A stretch of 7,391 nt of DNA from an uncultured Opitutia bacterium. Its GTDB lineage: Bacteria; Verrucomicrobiota; Verrucomicrobiia; Opitutales; UBA953. Positions within the stretch are counted from its first letter, which is position 1. The number at the start of each line of letters is the position of its first letter. A program made the translations under genes and the position numbers. This document shows positions 1-5,780 of this stretch, piece after piece. The stretch lies in the NCBI GenBank assembly GCA_903882335.1, contig CAIRWP010000332.1:1-7391 (forward strand), written 5' to 3'. The notes under the pieces were generated by a model. That model did not search any database and was not told the origin of the DNA. It saw only the letters and a program-made list of their open reading frames with translations.

Positions 1-29
1 GCCCCGCCGGTCGATAATGGCGATGCAAT

Positions 30-92
30 GGGGTCTGGCATGAAAGGTAACCTCACCATGGGTTGCTTTCCTGACCAAGGATAGTCCAGACC
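30..92. repeat. GGGGTCTGGC palindrome at the 3' end of the first DUF3800 gene
   Basis: The decamer GGGGTCTGGC (30-39) opens an imperfect palindrome. GGTCTGG (32-38) is complementary to CCAGACC (86-92). Inside, GAAAG pairs with CTTTC and AACC with GGTT around a short loop. The same decamer starts the two 49-bp palindromes at 763-811 and 922-970, so this is probably a diverged member of that REP-like family. It ends 12 bp beyond the stop codon of the DUF3800 gene and could also act on that transcript's 3' end. No T-run follows, so I do not call it a terminator. Confidence 0.5.
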
Positions 93-103
93 TCGCCCCT
101 CTT

Positions 104-676
104 TCATCCGCAATCACTCCGGGCTCCCCGGAGGATCCGAAGCTCTTCCGGGAGATCGCGAATCTTTCCCGTGGCTTCGGCGACCTGAAAACCAACGAGT
201 ATATCGGCAAGCTGAAGGTAGGGGCTGGTATGAGAGGGGATGAAGCGCACCTCGGTCACCCCCAAGAATGCACGGATTCCTCGGGCTTTCCCTCGATTCT
301 TCTCCCCATCGATGATCAGCCGGCATCGCTGTTGCTCCGGATTAAGCGCCCGCAGGCAGGCCTGCATCATGAGAAGGTCTTTCGGCGTAACCTCGGCCCA
401 TGGGTCGATAGGTTTTCTCCAAATCACCGAATGGTGGGGCGGCAAGGAGGGTAGACTCCTTCGCAGGTATTCCATCCGAAGCTCATGACGCATCTTGGTC
501 CATTTGAACTCCCCGAACCAAGGCAGCGAGCCGCGGATCTCGGCTTGTTTCGCGAGGAAAATCTCATGTTCGGCCATCGTGGGCGCGCTAAGCATGCAAA
601 AGGCAAAAAAACGTGAGGCCCCTTTGCGAAAATCATGACCGGGGTCGCCGGATTCATCGCAGAAGAAGGTTCGCAC
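104..676 (-). CDS. DUF3800 domain protein (first copy)
   Basis: Seen: a 190-residue protein with the DUF3800 layout. It has an N-terminal DESGD motif (Asp7 with this start), an EFKW segment (Glu56), a hydrophobic strand ending in Asp123 (LIIDGE), and a C-terminal LQLADILVG motif (Asp158). These four acids are the conserved set of the family, which is thought to have an RNase H-like fold; a nuclease-like role is inference and no substrate is known. I chose the GTG at 674-676 because it puts six residues before the DESG aspartate, exactly as in the second DUF3800 gene of this window, and GAGG lies just upstream. An ATG at 725-727 in the same frame would add 17 residues and give 207 aa. The gene stands alone, with palindromic repeats on both sides, and is less GC-biased at third codon positions than gltX and glnS. 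That suits accessory DNA. There is no signal peptide or membrane segment. Confidence 0.82.
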   Translation of the reverse strand: MRTFFCDESGDPGHDFRKGASRFFAFCMLSAPTMAEHEIFLAKQAEIRGSLPWFGEFKWTKMRHELRMEYLRRSLPSLPPHHSVIWRKPIDPWAEVTPKDLLMMQACLRALNPEQQRCRLIIDGEKNRGKARGIRAFLGVTEVRFIPSHTSPYLQLADILVGFQVAEATGKIRDLPEELRILRGARSDCG

Positions 677-729
677 GACACCTCGGACGATAATGATGAT
701 CTCATCGCAACCCAATGGATACCCCACTC

Positions 730-757
730 AGGTAGGGCTGACCGTCCCCGGTCGGCC
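730..757 (+). repeat. GGTAGGG-headed palindrome, copy A
   Basis: A 28-bp unit starting AGGTAGGG. Positions 7-14 of the unit pair with 21-28 around a GTCCCC loop. Compared with the copy at 4416-4443, stem pair 9-26 is C-G instead of A-T, pair 13-22 is C-G instead of G-C, and pair 10-25 is a T-G wobble, so the stem is kept. It overlaps the first bases of the larger repeat beginning at 754. Confidence 0.6.
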
Positions 758-811
758 GCGGACATGGGGTCTGGCTTCATCTCGCGTAGCGATGATGTGC
801 CTGACCTCATG
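754..811. repeat. GGGGTCTGGC palindrome (REP-like), copy 1
   Basis: A GGCCGCGG lead is followed by a 49-bp core (763-811). The core folds into one hairpin: GGTC/GACC, then GGC/GCC past a T-T mismatch, then CATC/GATG and TCGC/GCGA around a GTA loop. The copy at 914-970 matches at 44 of 49 core positions. Four of the five differences are two complete base-pair swaps in the CATC/GATG segment, and the fifth is in the loop. This is how REP elements mobilised in trans by RAYT (Y1-type) transposases behave. No such transposase is in the window. Confidence 0.68.
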
Positions 812-829
812 TCGGCTCTCACATACCGC

Positions 830-857
830 GGACCAGCAGGGACGCTGGTCCCTACCT
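830..857 (-). repeat. GGTAGGG-headed palindrome, copy B
   Basis: Read on the minus strand, this 28-bp unit differs from the copy at 4416-4443 at only two positions, 11 and 24 of the unit. These pair with each other: C-G here, G-C there. The stem is 8 bp with a GTCCCT loop. It lies between the two GGGGTCTGGC palindromes and points the opposite way to the other copies. Confidence 0.65.
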
Positions 858-913
858 GAAACACTAAGACAGGCTGGCCTGCTGGCCGGCTGGCACGCAG
901 GCAAGGGAGACAG

Positions 914-970
914 GGCCGCGGCATGGGGTCTGGCTTCGCCTCGCGCAGCGATGGCGTGCCTGACCTCATG
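914..970. repeat. GGGGTCTGGC palindrome (REP-like), copy 2
   Basis: Second copy of the element at 754-811, in the same orientation 159 bp away, with the GGCCGCGG lead one base closer to the core. The middle stem segment is CGCC/GGCG where copy 1 has CATC/GATG, so two pairs changed on both sides of the hairpin. The loop is GCA instead of GTA. The DNA between the copies (858-913) is rich in GGCTGGC-like words. Confidence 0.68.
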
Positions 971-1208
971 CCAAGGCCCTACCCGCGCAGCGCGCGACAG
1001 CATGCACCAGGTGCACCCTTGCCCACTGGCCCGCTAGCCAGCCTGCCAGCTTTGCATCTGCGTGCCCACGTGTCACCATGCCAGCCTGCCCCCTCTGCCT
1101 CCCATCGACCCAGCACTCGACCAAGCACTCTGTACTCGATCCAGCACTCTTCCCAGTAATCAGTACTCCGTACTCCGCACTCAGTACTCTCTCTTCCGCC
1201 CTACCCCT
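971..1208. other. Gene-free stretch downstream of gltX with a GYACTC tract
   Basis: No convincing gene lies between the first DUF3800 gene and the end of gltX. From 1113 to 1189 the hexamer GYACTC (GCACTC or GTACTC) occurs eight times, starting at 1113, 1125, 1132, 1144, 1163, 1170, 1177 and 1184. The last four are exactly 7 bp apart and earlier gaps are 12, 7, 12 and 19. The part before it (1020-1090) holds CCAGCCTGCC-type words. I see no hairpin followed by a T-run that would end the gltX transcript. Confidence 0.45.
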
Positions 1209-2564
1209 TCACCCCTTCAACCGCTTCAACACCTTCTCCTTGCCGAGGACGCGCAGGACGCCCTGCAGGTGGGCGCCACCGCCTTGACCGGAGACGGCGT
1301 AGCGCACCGGGGCGAAGTAGTCGGTGGGCTTGCGGCCCTGGGCCGCGCCGACGGCGGCGAAGGCGTCATCCATCGCGGCCTCGGTCCATTCGCAGGCCTC
1401 GAGGGCGGGCAGGATCTCGGCCACGCGGGCCTGCGGGTCGCCACCCTTCTTGGTGAGGTTGACCAGCGCGTTCTCGTCCTTCTTGAAGTCGTCGGTGAAG
1501 AAGAACCGCACGAACTCGGGCAGGTGCTCCAGTGAGACGGCCTTCTCCTGGACCACCGCGAGGACTTCCTGCAGGCGGGCGTCGGTCACCTGGGCGTCGA
1601 TGACGCCGGCGTCCGCCAGCACCGGGCGGGCGAGCGTGGCGAACTGGGCCGGGGTCAACGCGCGGAGCGTCTGCATGTTGACGTTCGACATCTTCCGCTC
1701 GTCGAACCGGGCGTTGGACTGGTGCACGGCGCCGACCTCGAACTGCGCGATGATGTCGGCGATGGGCAGGACCTCGCGCCCGTCCGTGGGCGTCCAGCCG
1801 AGCAGGCAAAGGTAGTTGCGCACGGCCTCGGGGAGGTAGCGGCGCTGCTGGTATTCCTCGATGAGGGCGCCCCGGTCGCGCTTGGACATCTTGCCCGGAC
1901 CGTCGGTCTTGAGGATGAGCGGGATGTGGGCGTACTTCGGCGGCTCGACGCCGAAGGCCTTGAAGAGCTCGAGGTGCTTCGAGGTGTTGGAGAGGTGGTC
2001 CTCGCCGCGGATCACGTGCGTGATCTGCATCTCGATGTCGTCGACCACGTTGACGAAATGGAAGACCGGCTCGCCGTTGGAGCGGAAGATCACGAAGTCG
2101 CGATCCTCGGCGCGCTCGACGCGACCGCGGACCAGGTCATCGAGCACCATCGGGGCGGCGTCGACCTTCTCGATCTCCTTCTTCAGGTGGTCGTCGAAGA
2201 CCGTCGAACGGGCGCCCTCGAGACGCAGCCACCAGGCGCCGTCCTTCTCGTAGGCCCGCCCCTTGTCGGCCAGCTCCTTGAGCTTGGCGCGGTACAGCTC
2301 GTTGCGCTGGGACTGGAAGTACGGGCCGAAATCGCCGCCCACGCCGGGACCTTCGTCCCAATCCATCCCCAGCCACCGCATGGAATCCAGAATCACCTGC
2401 AGGAAGGCGTCGGAGTTGCGCTCCTTATCGGTGTCCTCGATGCGCAGGATGAACTTCCCGCCGGTGTGCCGGGCGTAGAGCCAATTGAACAGGGCCGTGC
2501 GGGCGCTGCCGATATGGAAGAACCCGGTGGGGCTGGGCGCGAAACGCACGCGGACGGTGGACAT
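1209..2564 (-). CDS. gltX: Glutamyl-tRNA synthetase
   Basis: GltX charges tRNA-Glu with glutamate using ATP, in the cytosol. The 451-residue protein starts with the class I signature FAPSPTG followed by FHIG (residues 16-19, the HIGH motif). It continues with RIEDTD (41-46), the HVIRGEDHLSNT segment (183-194) and GKMSKR (KMSKR motif, 225-229). Residues from about 300 on form the helical anticodon-binding region and end in a normal C-terminus. The length is near the short end of bacterial GltX. No cysteine zinc knuckle is seen, which is common in the family. The ATG at 2562-2564 was chosen because MSTVRVRFAPSPTG is the usual N-terminus. The frame stays open to 2807, but that stretch overlaps glnS and has no family resemblance. 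There is no clear Shine-Dalgarno sequence: CTTGGGC sits directly before the ATG. The gene diverges from glnS. Being paired with a true GlnRS, it is probably the discriminating type, which is inference. Confidence 0.97.
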   Translation of the reverse strand: MSTVRVRFAPSPTGFFHIGSARTALFNWLYARHTGGKFILRIEDTDKERNSDAFLQVILDSMRWLGMDWDEGPGVGGDFGPYFQSQRNELYRAKLKELADKGRAYEKDGAWWLRLEGARSTVFDDHLKKEIEKVDAAPMVLDDLVRGRVERAEDRDFVIFRSNGEPVFHFVNVVDDIEMQITHVIRGEDHLSNTSKHLELFKAFGVEPPKYAHIPLILKTDGPGKMSKRDRGALIEEYQQRRYLPEAVRNYLCLLGWTPTDGREVLPIADIIAQFEVGAVHQSNARFDERKMSNVNMQTLRALTPAQFATLARPVLADAGVIDAQVTDARLQEVLAVVQEKAVSLEHLPEFVRFFFTDDFKKDENALVNLTKKGGDPQARVAEILPALEACEWTEAAMDDAFAAVGAAQGRKPTDYFAPVRYAVSGQGGGAHLQGVLRVLGKEKVLKRLKG

Positions 2565-2703
2565 GCCCAAGGAATAGACGGAAAGCCGAGCCAAGGGGAA
2601 GTTATTTAAGCGCCCGCCCGCCCCCGCCCCACATTCCCCTTTCCCTTCCGAGGCCTTTCCGTCTATTCCTTGGGCTTGGGCGACCCCGCCCGCCCCCGCC
2701 GCC
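2565..2703. promoter_or_regulatory. gltX-glnS divergent promoter region with a 21-bp inverted repeat
   Basis: The 139-bp gap between the two start codons must hold both promoters. A perfect 21-bp inverted repeat occupies 2565-2585 and 2655-2675, so each gene is preceded by the same sequence read in its own direction. That sequence includes TCTATTCCTTGGGC. For gltX it ends directly at the ATG; for glnS 28 bp separate it from the ATG. TATTCC inside it could be a -10 box, with TTCCCC (gltX side) or TTCCCT (glnS side) about 17-18 bp upstream as weak -35 matches. The only AT-rich patch, GTTATTTAAG (2601-2610), is another -10 candidate for either strand. Neither gene has a recognisable ribosome binding site. 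Confidence 0.5.
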
Positions 2704-4377
2704 ATGTCCTCGGAAACGCACCGCCACTTCATCCAGCAGATCGTCGACGCCGACCTCGCCGCCGGCAAGCACGCCGCGATCGCCACGCGCTTCCCCCCGG
2801 AGCCCAACGGCTACCTCCACATCGGCCACGCCAAGTCGATCTGCCTCAACTTCGGCCTCGCCCTGGAATTCAAAGGCCGCTGCCACCTGCGCATGGACGA
2901 CACCAACCCCACCAAGGAAGAGGTGGAATACGTCGACTCGATTAAGGAGGACGTCCGCTGGCTCGGCTTCGACTGGGGTCAGCACTACTACCAGGCGTCC
3001 GACTACTTCGCGCGGATGCACGCCGACGCCATCCGGCTGATCGAGCTGGGCAAGGCCTACGTGTGCTTCCTGTCCCAGGAGGAAATCCGCGCCCACCACG
3101 GCGACGAGAAGACCGCCGGCAAGCCGAGCCCGACCCGCGATGCCACCGTCGCCGCCAACCTCGCGGCGTTCGCCCAGATGACCCGCGGCGAGTTCGACGA
3201 GGGCAAGGCCGTGCTGCGCGCCAAAATCGACATGGCGTCGCCCAACATGCACCTGCGCGACCCGGTCATCTACCGCATCCGCAAGACGTCCCACCACAAC
3301 ACCGGCGACACCTGGTGCGTCTACCCGATGTACGACTACGCGCACCCGCTCGAGGACGCCTACGAGGGCATCACACACTCGATCTGTACCCTCGAGTTCG
3401 AGGTGCACCGCCCCTTCTACGACTGGCTCCTGCGCACCCTCGACACCCCCGCCAAGCCCCAGCAGATCGAGTTCGCCCGCCTCAACCTCACCTACACGGT
3501 GATGTCCAAGCGCCGCCTGCTCGAGCTCGTCCAGGAGAAGCGCGTGTCCGGCTGGGACGACCCCCGCATGCCCACCATCTCCGGCATGCGTCGCCGCGGC
3601 TACACCCCGGCCGCCGTCCGCCGCTTCTGCGAGACCGTCGGCATCACCAAGCACAACTCCCTCTCCGACGTCGCCCTGCTCGAGCACGCCGTCCGCGATG
3701 ACCTCAACAAGACGTCCTCGCGCTTCATGGCGGTCCTCGACCCGGTGAAGCTCGTCATCGAGAACTACCCCGAGGGCCAGGTCGAGGAGCTCGACGCGAC
3801 CAACAACCCCGAAGACCCCGCCGCCGGCACCCGCAAGGTGCCCTTCTCCAAGACCCTACTCATCGAGCGGGCCGACTTCATGGAGATCCCGGAGAAGAAG
3901 TATTTCCGCCTGACCCCCGGCCAGGAGGTGCGTCTGCGCTGGGGCTACTTCGTCACCTGCACCGGCTGCAAGAAGGACGCCGCCGGCAACGTCACCGAGG
4001 TCACCTGCACCTACGACCCGGCCACCCGCGGCGGCGACGCCCCGGACGGCCGCAAGGTCAAGGGCACCATCCACTGGGTCTCCGCCGCGCACGCCGGCGA
4101 CGTGGAAGTCCGCCTCTACGACCGCCTCTTCTCGCACGAGGACCTCAACCACATCCCCGAAGGCGTCGATTGGCGCACCCTCCTCAACCCCGGCTCGCTC
4201 TCCGTGATCCGCGGCAAGGTCGAACCCGCCCTCCTCGCCCTCGCGCCCGCCACGCGCGTCCAGTTCGAACGCACCGGCTACTTCTGCGTCGACGCCAAGG
4301 ACTCGCAGCCCGGCAAGCCCGTCTTCAACCGCACCGTCGGCCTCAAGGACTCCTGGGCGAAAGTCGCGGCGAAGTGA
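2704..4377 (+). CDS. glnS: Glutaminyl-tRNA synthetase
   Basis: GlnRS charges tRNA-Gln with glutamine using ATP. The 557-residue protein is almost the length of the E. coli enzyme (554) and is collinear with it. FPPEPNGYLHIGHAKS carries the HIGH motif (39-42). MDDTNP (64-69) and YPMYDY (207-212) form part of the amino acid pocket, followed by ITHSICTLEF (223-232). TVMSKR (265-270) is the KMSKR-type loop, and WDDPRMPTISG comes next. The two C-terminal beta-barrels that read the anticodon run from about residue 340 and end with FNRTVGLKDSWAKV. The ATG at 2704 gives the normal short N-terminus (FIQQIVDADLAAGKH). The upstream bases are C-rich with no Shine-Dalgarno. The gene is strongly GC at third positions, which explains long false frames on the other strand. 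Its presence implies direct Gln-tRNA formation. It diverges from gltX and is followed by palindromes rather than another gene of its operon. Confidence 0.98.
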   Translation: MSSETHRHFIQQIVDADLAAGKHAAIATRFPPEPNGYLHIGHAKSICLNFGLALEFKGRCHLRMDDTNPTKEEVEYVDSIKEDVRWLGFDWGQHYYQASDYFARMHADAIRLIELGKAYVCFLSQEEIRAHHGDEKTAGKPSPTRDATVAANLAAFAQMTRGEFDEGKAVLRAKIDMASPNMHLRDPVIYRIRKTSHHNTGDTWCVYPMYDYAHPLEDAYEGITHSICTLEFEVHRPFYDWLLRTLDTPAKPQQIEFARLNLTYTVMSKRRLLELVQEKRVSGWDDPRMPTISGMRRRGYTPAAVRRFCETVGITKHNSLSDVALLEHAVRDDLNKTSSRFMAVLDPVKLVIENYPEGQVEELDATNNPEDPAAGTRKVPFSKTLLIERADFMEIPEKKYFRLTPGQEVRLRWGYFVTCTGCKKDAAGNVTEVTCTYDPATRGGDAPDGRKVKGTIHWVSAAHAGDVEVRLYDRLFSHEDLNHIPEGVDWRTLLNPGSLSVIRGKVEPALLALAPATRVQFERTGYFCVDAKDSQPGKPVFNRTVGLKDSWAKVAAK

Positions 4378-4378
4378 T

Positions 4379-4405
4379 GGGTAGGGGCAGCACCGCGTGC
4401 TGCCC
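4379..4405 (+). repeat. GGTAGGG-headed palindrome, diverged copy D
   Basis: Two bases after the glnS stop, GGTAGGG leads into GGGCAGCAC (4385-4393), a 3-nt loop and GTGCTGCCC (4397-4405), a perfect 9-bp stem. Header and layout resemble the 28-bp repeats, but the pairing is shifted by a base, so membership is less certain. It could form a hairpin at the 3' end of the glnS mRNA. No T-run follows, so it is not a standard intrinsic terminator. Confidence 0.5.
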
Positions 4406-4415
4406 TAGTATCCGG

Positions 4416-4443
4416 AGGTAGGGACGAGCGTCCCTGCTCGTCC
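4416..4443 (+). repeat. GGTAGGG-headed palindrome, copy C
   Basis: A 28-bp unit: AGGTAGGG header, 8-bp stem GGACGAGC/GCTCGTCC (4422-4429 with 4436-4443) and loop GTCCCT. It matches the copy at 830-857 at 26 of 28 positions, and both differences belong to one base pair. It lies 10 bp beyond the diverged copy, so the glnS 3' side carries two hairpins in tandem. Confidence 0.65.
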
Positions 4444-4600
4444 GCCCCCGTTCTGCCTGACCAGGACCATCACTAGGGTATTTCAGTCCACCACAGCCCT
4501 TGACGTAGGCATCGTAGAGATTGAACATGCCCTTGTATCTGAAAGCGGGCAGACGCCGTCGTATGATACCACCAGGGGGCCGCCGCAAGGCGGCTTTCCT
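4444..4600. other. Short intergenic stretch with a possible coding relic
   Basis: No complete gene is supported here. On the minus strand, about 4482-4552 reads FRYKGMFNLYDAYVKGCGG with fairly coding-like codon choice. The frame then continues through the palindromes next to glnS, so it is not a normal gene end. It may be a leftover of a lost gene or chance; I do not recognise it. Confidence 0.2.
4579..4599 (+). terminator. Possible weak terminator hairpin
   Basis: GCCGCC (4579-4584) and GGCGGC (4589-4594) form a 6-bp stem capped by a GCAA (GNRA-type) loop and followed by TTTCCTT on the plus strand. It lies about 200 bp after glnS and 2 bp beyond the stop of the converging DUF3800 gene. The broken T-run makes it weak. 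On the minus strand no T-run follows the stem. Confidence 0.3.
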
Positions 4601-5272
4601 TCATTTACCGAGAAAACGCCAACCTAGGCAGACTGGTAAAAGCTTGTCGCACAAAGTAACCGTTCCGACCCGGAGCGCGTGCTTATTCGGTGAGAACTTC
4701 TGCTTCACCACATAGGCGATCAAATCGGCTACCTGAATAAGATCCGCATCCCGAGAGCACTGCCCGACCGGATTCCCGATCAAACCTGAGCCACGTTTGA
4801 TGGTCCGGAACGGCGGGTTGGAGGTGTGGTCATGGACGATGAAGAAACCGAGGTGTCGGCAATCATTGGCCGCGGGGAGCAGCCCGTGACTGGACCATTC
4901 ATCCAGGTCCGCCATGGCCTGGGCTCCAATACGCTCAAGCAAGGCCGTGTCGCCCTTCTCCATCACCCACGCGAAAACCCTGATTTCCGTGCAGGTTGAA
5001 AGTTCCATGATGAGCCGCCTCGCCATCAACAAACGTTCCGCTCGCCCCACCCCGCAAAAAGTGGTGGCCGCCCCCAGGAGCTCGCACGCATGCAGTTCCT
5101 TGGTCACAGGATAGCCATACCTTCGCTCCAACTTTAATCTTAAGGATTTGATTTTCTGATCGAAGGTCGACCATGCGGAATGATGCACGGCGAAACCCGC
5201 CAAGACATAATGACTTGTGGGAGAGTTTCTCGCGCCTGGATCTCCGCTTTCGTCCAAGTAGATAAGATGCAT
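4601..5272 (-). CDS. DUF3800 domain protein (second copy)
   Basis: Seen: 223 residues starting MHLIYLDESGD. The DUF3800 acids are in order: Asp7 in DESGD, Glu59 in KELHACEL, Asp148 in FFIVHDHTSNPP and Asp183 in LIQVADLIAYVVKQK. The last two are 35 residues apart, as in the first DUF3800 protein (Asp123 and Asp158), yet the sequences between the motifs are quite different, so this is not a recent duplicate. The family is thought to have an RNase H-like fold; its substrate is unknown, and a role in defence or on mobile DNA is inference. I chose the ATG at 5270-5272. An ATG three codons upstream (5279-5281) has GGGATGG just before it and is equally possible. The frame stays open to 5482, but that N-terminal part is glycine-rich and unlike the family. 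There are no partner genes in the same direction. It ends close to a small hairpin (4579-4594). Confidence 0.83.
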   Translation of the reverse strand: MHLIYLDESGDPGARNSPTSHYVLAGFAVHHSAWSTFDQKIKSLRLKLERRYGYPVTKELHACELLGAATTFCGVGRAERLLMARRLIMELSTCTEIRVFAWVMEKGDTALLERIGAQAMADLDEWSSHGLLPAANDCRHLGFFIVHDHTSNPPFRTIKRGSGLIGNPVGQCSRDADLIQVADLIAYVVKQKFSPNKHALRVGTVTLCDKLLPVCLGWRFLGK

Positions 5273-5281
5273 GGCGACCAT

Positions 5282-5450
5282 TCGACCATCCCAGGCAGGA
5301 AGTGTCGAAGTAGGCCAATACCCACCACCGGACCCAGCACTGGCCCTAGGATTTGAGCCCAACCCGCACCCAACCCATAACATCCGTGCCCCTGCACCTG
5401 ACCCTGTCCCTGACCCTTTCATGGGCCTTTCGTGCGTCCTTTCTTCTCCC
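5282..5450. other. Pyrimidine-rich spacer between the second DUF3800 gene and tRNA-Ser
   Basis: The plus strand is C- and T-rich, with short repeated words such as CCTGACCC and CCCAACCC. No gene, hairpin-plus-T-run or clear promoter for the minus-strand DUF3800 gene was seen. Confidence 0.35.
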
Positions 5451-5478
5451 TTGACCCACCCCCCTCCCTGCCTTTGAT
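5451..5478 (+). promoter_or_regulatory. Probable promoter of tRNA-Ser
   Basis: TTGACC (5451-5456) matches the -35 consensus at five of six positions. TTTGAT (5473-5478), 16 bp on, matches the -10 consensus at four of six. Transcription would start near 5485, about 15 nt before the mature tRNA. Confidence 0.45.
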
Positions 5479-5500
5479 GCACCTTCTAGCTGGTCAACAA

Positions 5501-5592
<92 letters not shown>

Positions 5593-5780
5593 AGTCTAGA
5601 GGTAAAAATGCCGCCAAATTACGGTCGGCTCAATCATCTCTAACAAAAACTCTAACAAGCCGGGTCGGCCCTCCCCATTTCCGCCAGTGGAGGGAGAGAA
5701 CCCCTGGGTTCGATGAGGACCTTTAGGCCGAACAGGCAATCCGCTAGGATTGGGGCAAAGCCCCGCAGCAACGCGAAGCC
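5593..5780. other. DNA between the two tRNA-end repeats
   Basis: No gene belongs here except the C-terminal codons of the minus-strand membrane protein (from 5744). CTCTAACAA occurs twice, 12 bp apart (5638-5646, 5650-5658), and CTCTAACA again at 6311. A looser third copy of the tRNA end, with TCCGCCAG at 5680-5687, lies midway. Two small hairpins are adjacent: CAATCC/GGATTG (5737-5742 with 5747-5752) and GGGGC/GCCCC (5752-5756 with 5760-5764). A small remnant of an integrated element would fit, but this is inference. Confidence 0.35.

Noticed and set aside
218..235. AAGGTAGGGGCTGG inside the first DUF3800 gene, similar to the header of the 28-bp repeats
   Set aside because: No matching stem follows it and it lies within conserved coding sequence (the PYLQLAD region).
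424..969. A 181-codon minus-strand frame across the palindromic repeats
   Set aside because: It overlaps the first DUF3800 gene in another frame and reads through both copies of the repeat, giving the same peptide twice. It is an artefact of the repeat.
1722..2609. A 295-codon open frame on the plus strand over gltX
   Set aside because: It is a mirror frame of the certain gltX gene, with the same low-complexity leucine/valine/aspartate composition and no family motif.
2695..2706. GCCGCCATG before glnS, resembling a eukaryotic Kozak sequence
   Set aside because: The surroundings are plainly bacterial and the bases are part of a C-rich stretch, so the likeness is chance.
2602..3687. A 361-codon open frame on the minus strand inside glnS
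   Set aside because: It is antisense to an unmistakable GlnRS gene. Its valine-, glycine- and alanine-rich sequence is what high-GC third positions produce on the opposite strand.
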